Below the pieces are notes generated by a model. It saw only the letters and a program-made list of their open reading frames with translations, had not been told where the DNA came from and made no database searches. The position numbers and the translations under genes are program-made. This document shows, in pieces, positions 47,076-59,384 of a DNA stretch of 64,000 nucleotides. The DNA comes from Solen grandis. Lineage: Eukaryota > Mollusca > Bivalvia > Adapedonta > Solenidae. The stretch covers positions 43,422,543-43,486,542 of the forward strand of contig CM037785.1 in assembly GCA_021229015.1 (NCBI GenBank), read 5' to 3'. Position 1 is the first letter of the stretch. Each line of letters starts with the position of its first letter.

Positions 47076-50000
47076 ATATTTCGTGAAAGAGAACGATTTT
47101 TTTTTCAATCAAATTCCAATGCGTGGTTTAATTTTCGGTTTGGCGCGTGGGTAGGGCGCTATAAGGTTGACCATTTGTACGAAATGTTATAAGATTGACC
47201 ATTAGTTTCATAGAAGAAAATGGTTTTTTTTTTTTATTTATTTATGTCTTTTTTATTTATTTTGCGTATATTAGGAAAATTAGTGGCCCTAATGGGTTCT
47301 TTTTTCTTAAAGAATAATCTTTTTTCAAAAAAGGGCCATGAGTGGCCATTTGTGCCAAATAGATTTGAATCTAACCAAAGGTTCAGAGTAGATTTTTTTA
47401 TCTTTCTATTTGTTCCAAGTAACCCGGGGTTTTCAGAATTAAGTTTATGTTTTCAACCTTTTTTGGAGAGCCAGCAAGGCTTATTATGCCAAGTTTAAAA
47501 AAAATTTTTTTTCCCCCGGGGTTTTTCCCCAGGGCCAAAAAATTTTAAAACCGCTGTCCAAAGTTTTTTTCTTTTTAAAACAAAATCAAAAGAAATCAAG
47601 AGGGTTTCCCCGGAAAAACCCCAAAAATTTTTCTGAAGAAAACAAGCCCCTCCTTCGTGTAAAACGGGGCCCTTTTTAACCCCCCCAAACATCGGACAGT
47701 CTGGTTAAAAAAAATCAGGTTGGGGGTTAAAAGACTCACAGGGGTACACGCAGCTACATTTATTAAATTCCCAAAAAGTCTTTTTAGAAATTTTAATGGG
47801 GAACAAAATTTTAGGGTAGGAAAAAAATAAAATTGCTTTAGTAAACGTGTTACGAATTTAACCCAAAAATTTATTAAAACAGACCTAATTTTCCCTTGAA
47901 CCCCGGGAAGCTTTTAAAAATTTTGTTTTTGATATTTTATTTTGCAATTCTTACAAAAAACAGTTTTTATACAACACGTTCCTTCAATACGACACTAGCC
48001 CAAAAAATACCCTATGCATCGATATGGGATGCCAAATTTTTATATATTTTGCGTGTTTTTTTGGGTTTACCGAAGGAATTACAGTAACGATGTGAAAGGA
48101 TGTTTTTGGGGTTTACTTTCGATAATGTGCAATTCATATCAAAGAAGGCCCAAAAATCTTAATAACAAAAAAGAACAAAAAACCGGGCCCCCCTTAACAG
48201 TTTTTTTCATCAAAAAAATTTTCCAAAAAACAAAAACTCACATTGTTTAGCCATTCTTGTCCTACGAGAAAAAATTAAAATTTTAGCTTTCCCGTAGTAT
48301 TTTGTTAAAAAAAATTTCCCCCTTATAAAATCTCAACACCTAAATTTAGCTTTTTCTACTGAGTTATTAGCTTCAATATCAGGGTTGATACTGTGTAAAT
48401 ACAAAAATTTAAAAAAATTAAAATTTAAACTTTATTTGTTATACTGCCTTCAAAAAGGGTTTTCCCAACAATTAAATACTTTCGATGATTTACTGGGGGC
48501 ATATTTGGCTTATTGTGCCAAAAGGGACCCCCGAATTGGGGATTACCTCCTACCTGCGGTATCGAACCGGGGGGCCATGTTGGAATGAAGTACTTTCCCA
48601 TTCCTATCCACACAAAATTTAAAATTTTGGAAAAAAATTTAAAAAATTCAGTTATTTTTTCATTTTTTTCTCTGTTTTTTTCGAACCCTTTTTAGTTCAG
48701 AGAAAAATATAATGCCTTTTTTCATGCTTTTTCTTTTTGTTTGCATTACCTTTTGAATTTTGTTTAAATAAAATGTTTTGTACTTTAAAAAAAGCACTGC
48801 AAGCCATTTCAAAAAAAAACATTGTATTTTCCCCTTGGGTTTATAGCCTTTTGGTTATAAATAAGTTTGTACTACCTCAGAAAAGGCTATTTTTATATTT
48901 TTTTTTCTTACAATGGGGGGTTTTTTAAAAAAAAAGTTTTTTTGTAAGGCCCCAACAGAAGCACATTTTTAAAAAAACCAAAGTTCCCAATATCGTTTTT
49001 CACCAAAGATAACGCGATGCTCCCCTGGGATTGTATGTGTTAAGTGGCTTCCAAAGATATTTTCGACAGTACGTTTTTCACTTTCCCCGCAGTTTTTTTG
49101 ACAAAATTACATGCGTTACTGGTAAACAAACCCCCTTTTCGTCAAAACAATTTTTAATTTTAAATTACGCTCCCGTTCCCCCTTAAATCTTTTTTCTTCA
49201 AATATGGGGAAAAAAAAGAAAAAAATCCACCTACTTACCCCCCTGAAGGAAAAAAAGGGAAGGGGTGACGCAAACAAAAACTTTTAAAATGAAGGCCTAG
49301 GGGTTTTAAAAAAAACTTTTAACAAGAACCCGGTTTTAGTCGCGGGTTACATTTTTGGCCCCGAACATCAAAAAGGGGGGGTTTATGGGGGAAAGCTTTA
49401 TTACATGGATGAAAATGGGGATATTCAGGTTATAAAAGGGGGATTGTGGGACCTCATTAGTTTACGGCTCAATACTGCGGGCAGCCCTATTCCTTCCTTA
49501 AATTGACCTAGTCCTAAATGACCCCAAATTATGCTGTAAAAATGGAAACCAAACCAAATTGATTACTCGGTTTAAAAAAAGTACAATTTTGATTTTTTTA
49601 ATTAAATTTTCTTTTTTTAAAAAATTTCATGTCGGGTTTTAAAAGTCCCATAAAAAAAAAAACAAAAAAATTCCCTTTTTGGGCTACAATTTTTTTTATA
49701 CCCCCATTTTTAATAACGTTAAAATTTAAAAAAAAAAATTCGAGGGGGAGACTTCCTTTTAAAATGGGAAAGATACAAATTGAAGTTGGGGTGTCCTTTT
49801 TAAACATGTTTAGGGTCCGCAGGAATTTTTCCCTTAAAGCATGGGTATTTTGCTTTTTTCTACCGGGTATTGAAGTATAAAACCCCCCCATTTAAGCGTA
49901 AATTGTGCAGATACTTTTGGGGGGGGGCGTTAACAAATGACTTTTTTTTCTCCATGTCCCCGCAACAAAAACAAAATAAAAATTTGTTTAGATTCTTTTA

Positions 50001-50400
50001 AAATTATTTACAATTTTTTGTTTTTTTTTTTTGGGGATTGATAACACAATTCTTCCCCCCCCCTATCTATTTTTTAGTTTAAATTTTTTTTTTTTTAAAA
50101 TGGGGGGCTTATATAAAAGGTTTTCCCCTGCAAAATTCTTCGTTAAAAGGGCGCCCTCCCTAAAAAGGGGGTCGTGGGTTTTGTCCCAACGCATATTAAT
50201 GTCTAAAAAGGGGACCCCATTTTCTCCAGAGTTTGGGCTAAGTAAAAAATTGGATCGTTTTATTAAAGGACTGTATAAGGATGTAAAAGGGTGGTTATTT
50301 TTGATTATGGTATGAAGCAAAGTTAGGCAAGACTATATTTATTTCTTGAAGACGAAACCCCAAAATGACTAAAAATTCTGACAGTGGTTCATTATTAAAT
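46900..50400. other. Low-quality sequence with inflated homopolymers
   Basis: Dense runs such as AAAAAAAATTTTTTTTCCCC (47493 onward) and repeated GGGG/CCCC/TTTT steps unlike the rest of the window. No coding frame persists. Likely unpolished long-read consensus; annotation here is unreliable. Confidence 0.65.
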
Positions 50401-50778
50401 ACCTAAAAATACTTAAGTTTTATTCAATTTAAAATTTTCTTTTGTTTATTATTCCTCGATAGAAAAATAACATGTGTTTATTTCAACAACGAAAAAACTT
50501 CATTTTTATTACAAATAATTATTTTTATCTTTATTTTTAATATAATGTTTAGAGAAAAATTTTAAATTTCCTAAACATTATTTTTAATTGAATATATTTT
50601 ATTGAACGTTGTTTTAGTAAAAAATATAAAACTAACATGTTCATTTCAAAAAAAATTCCCGTATAAAAGTTTTTTACAATGAGGGTGTAAATTAGTTAAA
50701 TCAAAATTTATTTATAAGTTTTGTAGATTAATTTTTTAAGTACGTTTTCATAATTGCTTACTAAAGTTCACTCCTTAA

Positions 50779-51008
50779 CCCTTTCCCCCCATAGAGGACA
50801 CCTGAAAAGACCTTGCGAACAGCATAAAACCAATCAGCCTGCGAGTTACTCGCAGGCTGATCAGTTTTATTCTGTTCGCTGCTCCCATGGTCTGGAAAGA
50901 AAAATTTTGTAATTGAATTTGTAAGGTTTAACTGTGGTTTTCTGCAGATCAGGCTTTATGGGGTACCTACTGAGTGCGTCAAAATGATCATTTGAGGAAA
51001 AGGGGTTT
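50779..51008. mobile_element. TTAA MITE, second copy
   Basis: Same family as 13603-13834: TTAA-CCCTTTCCCC start, internal CAGCCTGCGAGTTACTCGCA palindrome, GGTTTAACTGTGGTTTTCTG, ending AAAAGGGG then TTTTTAA. Carries several small indels relative to the first copy. Confidence 0.8.
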
Positions 51009-51009
51009 T

Positions 51010-52900
51010 TAACTAAAATAATTATGCAAATACATTATTCGATTATTTAATGAAACATTAGCCCAATTAAACTTGGCTCATACAACGGTCCACAACAAAT
51101 AATCCTAAACTTTGTTAGGTCCTCACCCTGCCACGCCCGTGCACACAAAACTACAAATAACACCCAAATAATACACAGTCGTTTTTTTCTAGCCTGTTTC
51201 ACTTTTGCTCTTTCTGCATTTCAACGTGCATTGGTGAGCTCGAGTTTCTCGTTACTAGACGAATTTCAGTCAACTAATTAGAAAAACTCGAGCGCTTAGA
51301 GCACCTATAACAACAATTATAATTGTTTTTTTTTACACCAGTCCTATAATCATCATCATCATCACAAAGCGTGAAAGACTGAAAGCGATCAGAAAAAGGA
51401 GAAATTTGAAGTTAACACTCTCCCCGGGGTTTTTCCATTACGAACAACTATTTTATCTCCCCAACAGGCCTAATTTTGGTAGAAATACATCAATATAAAA
51501 ATAAACCCCAAAACTTCAGTAACTAATTCAGTTCTGATTCTTAAAGCCTACTCCCCACATGAGTATCGAAGTCTAAAAATTATATTGAGACCACCGTTAA
51601 AAAAATTTTTTTTTTCCCCTCCCCCGACCGACCCCAAAAATCCAGTCCGACCAAATTTTTTTATTGGGTTTAAATCTGCTATTCTTTTTTTATCTGGTAC
51701 AAAATTGTCCTGTACGAAATCGGTGCCACTCTAAAGCTTGCACTAAGAAAGTCGGAACTTCATGGACGCCTGTTTTTCTTTTTTTACCCCCATTGTGTAC
51801 ATCGTCTAGGTTCACGATTGATGCATGTCACGTGCATCAAAGTTCCGCTTTCACCAAAACAGAAATACAGAAAAAGAACATACTAGTACTTTATTATGGA
51901 CTTGAGCTTTAAAAATCATCATCATAATTCAATGATTACAATAATAACATGTGACACATGCAGCAACAATAATAAAACAAAACAGTAGAATGTAAAGTGT
52001 TTTAATGTTGAATGAACTTACTTAAATTTTAAGGTAGTAATATTAACACAAAAAATCTCTTAATTTAAAGGTTTTAACAAAACAAAAATATTTTTTCCCA
52101 ATATAACGGTGTTTTCTTTTGCATTAAGTTAATATATTTTCCATACTTGTATACGTATATTATATTTGGTATATTTTTCGTTTTAAGTTCAGAATATACT
52201 TGCATTTTAAAACAACTGGTATTCATCTTCGATATCGTTAAGATTAAAAGAATGTACAATTTCTTTCAATTTTTATTTATGTTATTATTCTACCCCTTCA
52301 GTTTTTCAATCTATGTGAAAGACAAAAGTAAATTTAGCTAATGAATTCCTATATTTTTTAATTTCCAATGACGCTTATAACGAGGGCTGCTTTAAACCCT
52401 TTAAAATTTTCTTTTAAATATCTAATGCAGATGAAAATCAATATTAGCTTTCCCAGGTTACTTATATAAATATCCCCGTAATCACTTCGTAGGGCAGGTA
52501 TAAAAAATATTAATATTACAGATTCAGGGAAAAGCCAAACATCGTTGAATCCAGCCGATTGGATAATATCATTACTTTGACACCCATATGATAGAATTAT
52601 TTTTTCTATTTAAAGTAACAATTTGATCCCCAACACAGATATTAAAATGCAATTCTTTTTTAAACAGTGTTTAAAATTTTAAAAAGTATTTAATCATCCG
52701 TATATGCCCTCAATATACAGAGGGAAATTTCCCAATTCAGCAAAGAATGCTAACGTATTTGTTTGACTGTTTAACATTTTAAAAAAACTTTCAAAATTTT
52801 TTTATGAAACCCTTTCAAGAACATCAGAGTTTATATAGCCCCCGATATCACATCCAAAGTTGAGAACCGATAATACAAAGAGGCAAATAAATTGAACATA
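51010..52900. other. Intergenic, unassigned
   Basis: AT-rich, no gene recognised. A segment near 52660-52735 (AAAAAGTATTTAATCATCCG) repeats at 53515-53570 inside the LINE remnant, so LINE-derived sequence probably extends here. Confidence 0.5.
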
Positions 52901-52909
52901 ATATTAACA

Positions 52910-53610
52910 GGGGCATTTGATATCTCTAATTAATCCCATTAAGGAATGCAAAGATTTCAATCCTTTACCAGCAAGGGTCGAACAGCTTGTATGAAGGATC
53001 CACTACTGGTAAATACCACCCCTAAATAATGAAAGGAGTTGACAATCTCTACTTCTTGGTCATTATATAACCACTTATCCTCCCTGCTTAACTTCCGCCT
53101 TTTCTGAACACCACGATTTTAGTTTTGTCAACATTTACAGTTAATTTCCATTACAGCAATACACGTAGAGGCTATCTAAAGACGCCTGGAGTCCGGTTTT
53201 GACTCTGAAACTATAACAATATCATCTGCAAACAACAGTAAAAATATTAGAAATCTGATCAATATTCAATCCGGTGTTAAGATTTTCTTGTAAATGCATC
53301 TCTATACATTTAGAAAAAGAGAAAATAACATGGGAGAAGTTATCTCCCCCCTGAAAAATCCGAGATTAATCTGAAAAAAAAGCTGACAATGCCCCAGGTG
53401 CTTAAACAAAAGTTTAACTTCAGTATTACATAGACCTTATAACTGCCAAGAGATCCCCATCAATGCCTGATTTTTAATCAGTATATCCACAGTCTTGTTC
53501 TATCTTTTTTAACAGTGTATAATTTCAAAAAGTATTTAATCTCCGTATATGCCTCTAAATATACAGAGAAATCATACGCCTTTCTATAGTCAATAAAACA
53601 ACAATTGAGT
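52910..53610 (-). pseudogene. LINE reverse-transcriptase remnant
   Basis: Minus strand, frames shifting often: FIDYRKAYD near 53585 (motif A, normally DYxKAFD), a GxLSPxLFxLF-like zone near 53330, LLLFADDIVIVSESK near 53225 (active-site FADD motif C), NVDKTKIVVFRKGG near 53115 and EIVNSFHYLGVVFTSSGSF near 53030. The order and spacing fit the palm and thumb of a non-LTR retrotransposon RT. Truncated at both ends and full of indels; the Helitron-like hairpins begin within its upstream part at 53617. Clade not assigned. Confidence 0.75.
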
Positions 53611-53616
53611 TTTGCC

Positions 53617-53850
53617 TTATTAGGACTTTCCTGCCCTTTCGGCAGAAAGTCCTATTGGGTTTGTACTGATTTTTTTATTATTAGGACTTTCTGCCTACAG
53701 CAGAAAGTCATATTGGGTTTGTACTTGTTATGTTTTTTATTATAGACTTCTGCCCTTTCGGCAGAAAGTCCTATTGGTTTGTACTGTCTTTATTAGGACC
53801 TTTCTGCCTACTGGCAGAAAGTCATATTGGGTTTGTACTGTTTATTTCTT
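53617..53850 (+). repeat. Four tandem hairpin units (about 50-61 bp)
   Basis: Units near 53617, 53678, 53739 and 53789, each TATTAGGACTTTCTGCC, a short loop, GGCAGAAAGTCCTATTGG and TTTGTACTG. The stem is a near-perfect inverted repeat. The same hairpin starts the unit at 62182. Confidence 0.85.
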
Positions 53851-55731
53851 CTTCTTCTTCTTCTTATTATTCTTTTTTTCTTCCTCTTATATTTGTGTTA
53901 ATTTCGATGTGTTGCCATTGGCCCTGACAATCAGAATTTTATGCATGTATTTCAAACCATGAGCTTTCGGATGCATTGAATTTCATATCATATGACGTCA
54001 TATAACGTCAGACTTGACGTCCACCTGAAAAAGTTTGTACGCGGTCTACATCCATTATTGTCTGGACCGACTTCATCAAATTTCACAGAATGTGTATGTT
54101 AGGCTGTATTGTGCATCCAGGTGTCCGTTTTTTCAAAATTCGAAAAGTCCATGGTTCTATAGTCGAATCCAAGATTCTATGATTTTCATAGCCTACAGGC
54201 AGAAAGTCATATTGGGGTTTGTACTGTTTTTTTTATATTCTTCTGCTTCTTCTTCTTCTCCTCTTCTATTCTTTTTTCTTCCTCTTATATTTTGTGTTAA
54301 TTTCGAGGTGTTGCCATTGACTCAGACAAGAAAATTTTATGCATAAATTTCAAACCATGAGCTTTCGGATGCAATGAATTGTATATCATATGACGTCATA
54401 TAACGTCAGATTGACGTCAGGTGAAAAAGTTTGTACGCGGTCTACAGCCATTATTTCTGGATCGATTTTCATCAAAATTTCACAGAATGTGTAGTTAGGC
54501 TCTAGTTGTGCATACCCGTGTCCGTTTTTCCAAATTCGACAAGGCAAAGGTTTATGGCGAATCTAAGATTCGAACTAATGACGTCAAATTTCAAATGCGT
54601 ATAAAATCGCTTCCAGAAAAGCTAGAAAGCTGAGATATGGGCGAATATTAGTTCCAGATCTTCTATACATTCTAAAAAAATGAACGCCATATGACGTCAC
54701 ATGACGTCATAATGCTCTAAAACTTTCGTTTTAAAACTTAACGGTTTTTAAGCCCTGTAGGCTTTATTTTTTGTATGATTTACTTGAAAATTTGTCTGAA
54801 GATGCAGTATGAGAATCTATAGAGCCTGTCACTTCCGTTTCCGGAAAATCCCAAATGTCAAGGTCATATATCAATTATACAGGGTTTTTCTTCGGCCTTA
54901 AATATCTCAAAAACGGTAAATATTCTATCGAGACACTATGCGTATAATTTGTAGTGCTTAGAAAGACCTTTCAGATGATATTTAGTTTTTGATGATCGGG
55001 GGTTGAATCGGTGAGTTATGGCGGAAAAAACAAAATTCGGTAACCCTCAGTGTGTTTAACAGTTTATTATCTCGAAATCCTTTGATTTTTGAAATATGAT
55101 GATGAATATTATTGTAGAGCAATGGTTTGGCCGTTCTTTTGATGCTTTAAAGTTTAATGATTGACCTAAGAATCATGGAGTAATGGGGGAAAAACGAAAT
55201 TCGTGCATATAGCTGTTGGTGATTTTTTCATTTTTCAAGAGTTTAAGAGCTTGTATATCAAAAAGTAATTAAAATATTCCTATAGATAAAAACGTGTGAA
55301 ATGTAGAAGAATTTTAAGACGATTATTTTGGTACCTAAAGTTTTGAAATTGATCCAAGTATAAGGAAGTTACATCAAAATAAGAATTTAAACATGTAGAA
55401 TTTCAGCGATTTTTGTCGTTATGTTAAGAGTTTCAGCTTATATCTTAAGAATCATTAGAAATAATTTTACATTAAGCAAGTGAGATGTAAGAATTTAAGA
55501 CGATTATTTTGGGCACCTAGAGTTTTGAAATTGATCAAGAAATAAGGAATTACATAAAAAATACGAATAAAAGCCATTTGTAAGAATTTTCATAAAATAT
55601 CCTACTTTCGCTTTCACCTTAATTGAAGCATTTTCGGAAAATGTAGTTTACAGATATGTATTAGTCATATAAATTGAAAAAAAAAAAACTTTTTACTTAT
55701 ATCATACTGATATTACTAAGCTAAACAGGTG

Positions 55732-56032
55732 TACCGTCTCCCGGTGCCGAGTGTTTAGAGCGTCCAGCCTCGGGAGCGGGAGGTCGTGGTTCGATACCAA
55801 AGTCGTAAAAAATGTACTGTTATAGCTCCCTTGCTTGACACTTAGCATATAAGGGTAGTTGCAGGACTGGTTGGCCGGTATCAGGATAATGTGACTGGGT
55901 GTGGTATCATGCCAACATGTCTACGACTGATACTGCAGTGTGGCAGCACTATAACTGCATTAAGTAGACATCGTCTCCAAATGACTGAAATACTGTCGGT
56001 GGGACGTTAAACCGAACAAACAACAAACAAAT
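55732..56032 (+). mobile_element. SINE family 1 in unit 1
   Basis: GAGTGTTTAGAGCGTCCAGC head, GATAATGTGACTGGGTGTGG body, GTCGGTGGGACGTTAAACCG end and an AACAAACAAC tail. It has the same left junction (CTAAACA(G/A)G(T/C)GTACC) as the copy at 59073. Confidence 0.88.
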
Positions 56033-56524
56033 TAAACAGTGTTATGACAATGATTTAATGTTTTGTCAAATCATTTTATTTACGTTACTAATGAAATATC
56101 AGTTGCAGCATTGTTTACCCATATCCTTTGAGCGTTTTGACACATGTCCATTTAGACCGTTGTTGAAACATTGCAATTTCCCGACTTTATTGTTGCATCA
56201 ATCGATAAATGTTGTACAAGCTATATTCCAAATTTATGATAAATGATAACCTATGTGAAAATATATGTTATAGTACAATGTAATTTTTAATTGCCAGCTT
56301 GAGATACCATGAGCGTGTATAAGTGTAGACGTTTTAAACAAAATGATCACACATGTCATCCGTTCAAGACGCTGCAAGCTAATTTGTCTGTAATGCGGCG
56401 TTCACACAGTCCCGATTATGGCTCCGTTTGAGATCAACAGCGCTACGACACGAAAACGAAAAAGTCGGATTATTATCCCTCAATGTCCTATTATTGTCTA
56501 AACGCAGTCGTAAAAGTTCGTAAA

Positions 56525-57060
56525 TTGTGGTTGCTATGGTAACGGAAATAGTGAAAATATGGCAAAATGGGATCCCGCGATAACTTATAATCAAGCAAGC
56601 TTACTTGATGAAACTTGGTAATATGACTAGATGGCAATGTGTAGATTATGCACATTGTTTTATTTTTTTTATTCGACTAAAGTTGTGGTTGCTATGGTAA
56701 CGGAAATATGAAAATATGGCAAATAAAAAAGGGATCCCGCGATAACTTTATAACTAAGCAAGCTAACTTGATGAAACTTGGTATATGACTAGATGGCAAT
56801 GTGTCGATTATGCACGTTGTTTTATTTTTGTTCTTCAACTAAAATTGTTGTTGATATGTTAATGGAAAAAGTGAAAATATGGCAAAAATGGATCCCATGA
56901 TAACTTTATAACTAAGCATGCTAACTTGATGAAACTGGTACACTAGATGGCAATATGTAGATTATGCACATCATTTTATTTTTGTTCTTTGACTAAAATT
57001 GTGTGCTATGGTAACGGAAATAGTGAAAATATGGCAAAAATGGGATCCCGCGACCGCGAT
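56525..57060 (+). repeat. Four-copy satellite (about 158 bp) with X-box-like motif
   Basis: Units start near 56525, 56683, 56845 and 56999. Each has TTGTGGTTGCTATGGTAACG, then GTGAAAATATGGCAAAA, GGGATCCCGCGATAACTTTA and ACTTGATGAAACTTGG. GTTGCTATGGTAAC is close to the RFX X-box consensus; the third unit has lost it. A partial fifth motif is near 57350. Confidence 0.85.
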
Positions 57061-59072
57061 AACTTTATAATAAATTTTATAAGGCATGTATATAGTCAGG
57101 GTGGTGATGCAGAGTGAATAGTTCCATTTCTCATCAACAAGACTAAAGACTAAAGAAAAACATTTTGGATCAGCCAAGGTAACTATTATTAATTCTATTT
57201 CTTGCATCTGTCTTGCTTGCATGAATTGTATAGTGGGCACACCAGAGACAACAACTCTACATATAAGTCTTGCTTAAAATGGTCATAACTTAAATATTCC
57301 CTTACATTTACTTTAACCAAAGTCTTGTTTTTCTTGGACCAAAATTCTGGTTGCTGTGGTAATGAAAAATTATGCACCTCACCGGTAGGGGACTCATGGT
57401 TGCTTGCAACACCAGTTACTTGTTTATTTTTGGAATATGGCTTATTTCAAAAAGTTCATGCATGAAAGTCCATACGAAAAAAAAAGAAGAAAAGGTAGGG
57501 ACTTTAATATATATCCTTTCTATCGGAATTAATCTTTATATTTTTCAAATGTTAGCAGAAAGTCCTATCATTCGTATCAACGAATGAAATCTAGTTTTCT
57601 TTTTTTCTTCCTCTTATATTTGTGTTAATTTTGAGGTGTTGCCATTGACTCAGAACAATGAAAATTTTTTGGCATTATATTTCAACCCATGAGCTTTCGG
57701 GTGCAATGAAAATTTAATATTCATATGACGTCATATAACGTCAGATTCGACGTCAAGTTAAAAAGTTTGTACGCGGTCTACAGCCATTATTTCTAGACCG
57801 ATTTTCATCAAAATTTCACAGAATGTGTAAAGTTAGTCCCCTAGTTGTGCCTTTCGGTGTCCTTGTTTCCAATTTCGAAAAGGCAAAGGTTTTTATGGCG
57901 AATCCAAGATTCGAACTAATGACGTCAAAATTCAAATGCATATAAAAACGCTTCCAGAAAAGCTTGAAAGCTGATATTTGGGCTGAATATTTGTCTCTAG
58001 GTCTTCTTTATATTCTGAAAAGATGAACGCCATATGAAAGTCACATGACGTCATAATGCTATTAAAACTTTCGTATTAAAACTTAACGGTTTTTAATCCC
58101 TGTAGGCTTTATTTTTTGTATGATTTGCTTGAAATTTTTTCTGAGATGCGTATTAGATTCTATGGACCATGTCACTTCCGTTTTCGGAAAATCCTAAAGT
58201 CAAGGTCATATATCAATTATCGGGTTTTTTCTTCGAACTTAAATATCTCAAAAACGGTAAATTTCTATCGAGACACTAGCGTATAATTTGTAGTTGCTTA
58301 GAAAGACCTTTCAGATGATACTTAGTTTTTGATGATCGCGGATGAATTGGATGAGTTATGGCGGAAAAATGAAAATTTGGTAACCCCCAGTGTGTTTAAC
58401 AGTTTATACCCCTAAAACCTTTGATTTTTTCAAAATAAAGATGATAATATTATTGTAGAGCAATGTTTTGGCCGTTCTTTTGATGCCTAAAGTTTAATGA
58501 TTGGCCAAAGACTGATGGATAATGGGAAAAAAACGAAATTCGTGTATGTAGCTTTGGTGAATTTTTTTATTTTTTCAGGTGGTTTAAGAGCTTTATCTCA
58601 AAAAGTATTAGTAATATTCCTGTACATAAAGCGTGTGAAATGTAAGAATTTTCAGACGATTGTTTTGGTCCTTAAGTTTTGAATTGAACAAAGTATAAGG
58701 AAGTTACATCAAAAATAAGAATTTAAACATATAGAATTTCAGCGATTCTGCCGTGTTGTCAAATTTTCCCGGCTAATATCTCAAAGCTCATTAGAAATAA
58801 GTCCACACCTAAGCGAGTGAGATGTAGATACTTTTAAGGGACGATTAACTTTGGTACTTAGAGTTTTAAAATGATTAAAGTATAAGGAAGTTACATCAAA
58901 AATACGAATATAAACCCAAGTGTAAAAATTTTTCGAGAAATATCCTACTTTCGCTTTCACGTTAATTGAAGCTTTTTTCGGAAAATATGTAAGTTTACAG
59001 CTATGTATTAGTCATATAAATTGCAAAAAACCTTTACTTATATCCATATTGATATTACTAGCTAAACAAGCG

Positions 59073-59375
59073 TACCCTTTCCGGTGGCCGAGTGGTTAGA
59101 GCGTCCGCCTGGGGAGCGGAAGGTCGTGGGTTCGATCCCCGTCCCGACAACCAAAGTCGAAAAGATTGAACTGTTATAGCTCCCTTGCTTGGCGCTCAGC
59201 ATATAAAGGTATTTGCAGGACTGGTTAGCGCGGTATCAGGATGATGTGACTGGGTGTGGTATCATGCCACATGTCTACGGCGTGATACTGCAGTGTGGTA
59301 GTCCTATACCCGCATGAAGTAGACATCGTGACTGGCTGAATTACTGTCGGTGGGACGTTAAAGCCAACAAACAAA
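59073..59375 (+). mobile_element. SINE family 1 in unit 2
   Basis: Head CCGGTGGCCGAGTGGTTAGA, B box GGGTTCGATCCCCG, full body and CAAACAAAC tail. Positional homologue of 55732-56032. Confidence 0.9.
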
Positions 59376-59384
59376 CTGATATCA

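Larger units (their letters stand above)
54195..57594 (+). mobile_element. Helitron-like non-autonomous unit 1
   Basis: Begins with half of the GGCAGAAAGTC hairpin, then a TTC-rich run and a conserved body (CTCTTATATTTTGTGTTAAT, GAGCTTTCGGATGCAATGAA, GTTTGTACGCGGTCTACAGC), contains a SINE and a satellite, and ends with the hairpin CATTCGTATCAACGAATG followed by AAATCTAG and T. A short hairpin about 4-10 bases before CTAG is the signature of Helitron 3' ends. No Rep/helicase seen. Boundaries are by comparison with unit 2. Confidence 0.6.

Noticed and set aside
49598..50320. Lys/Phe-rich ORFs on both strands
   Set aside because: They come from homopolymer-inflated sequence with no stable frame.
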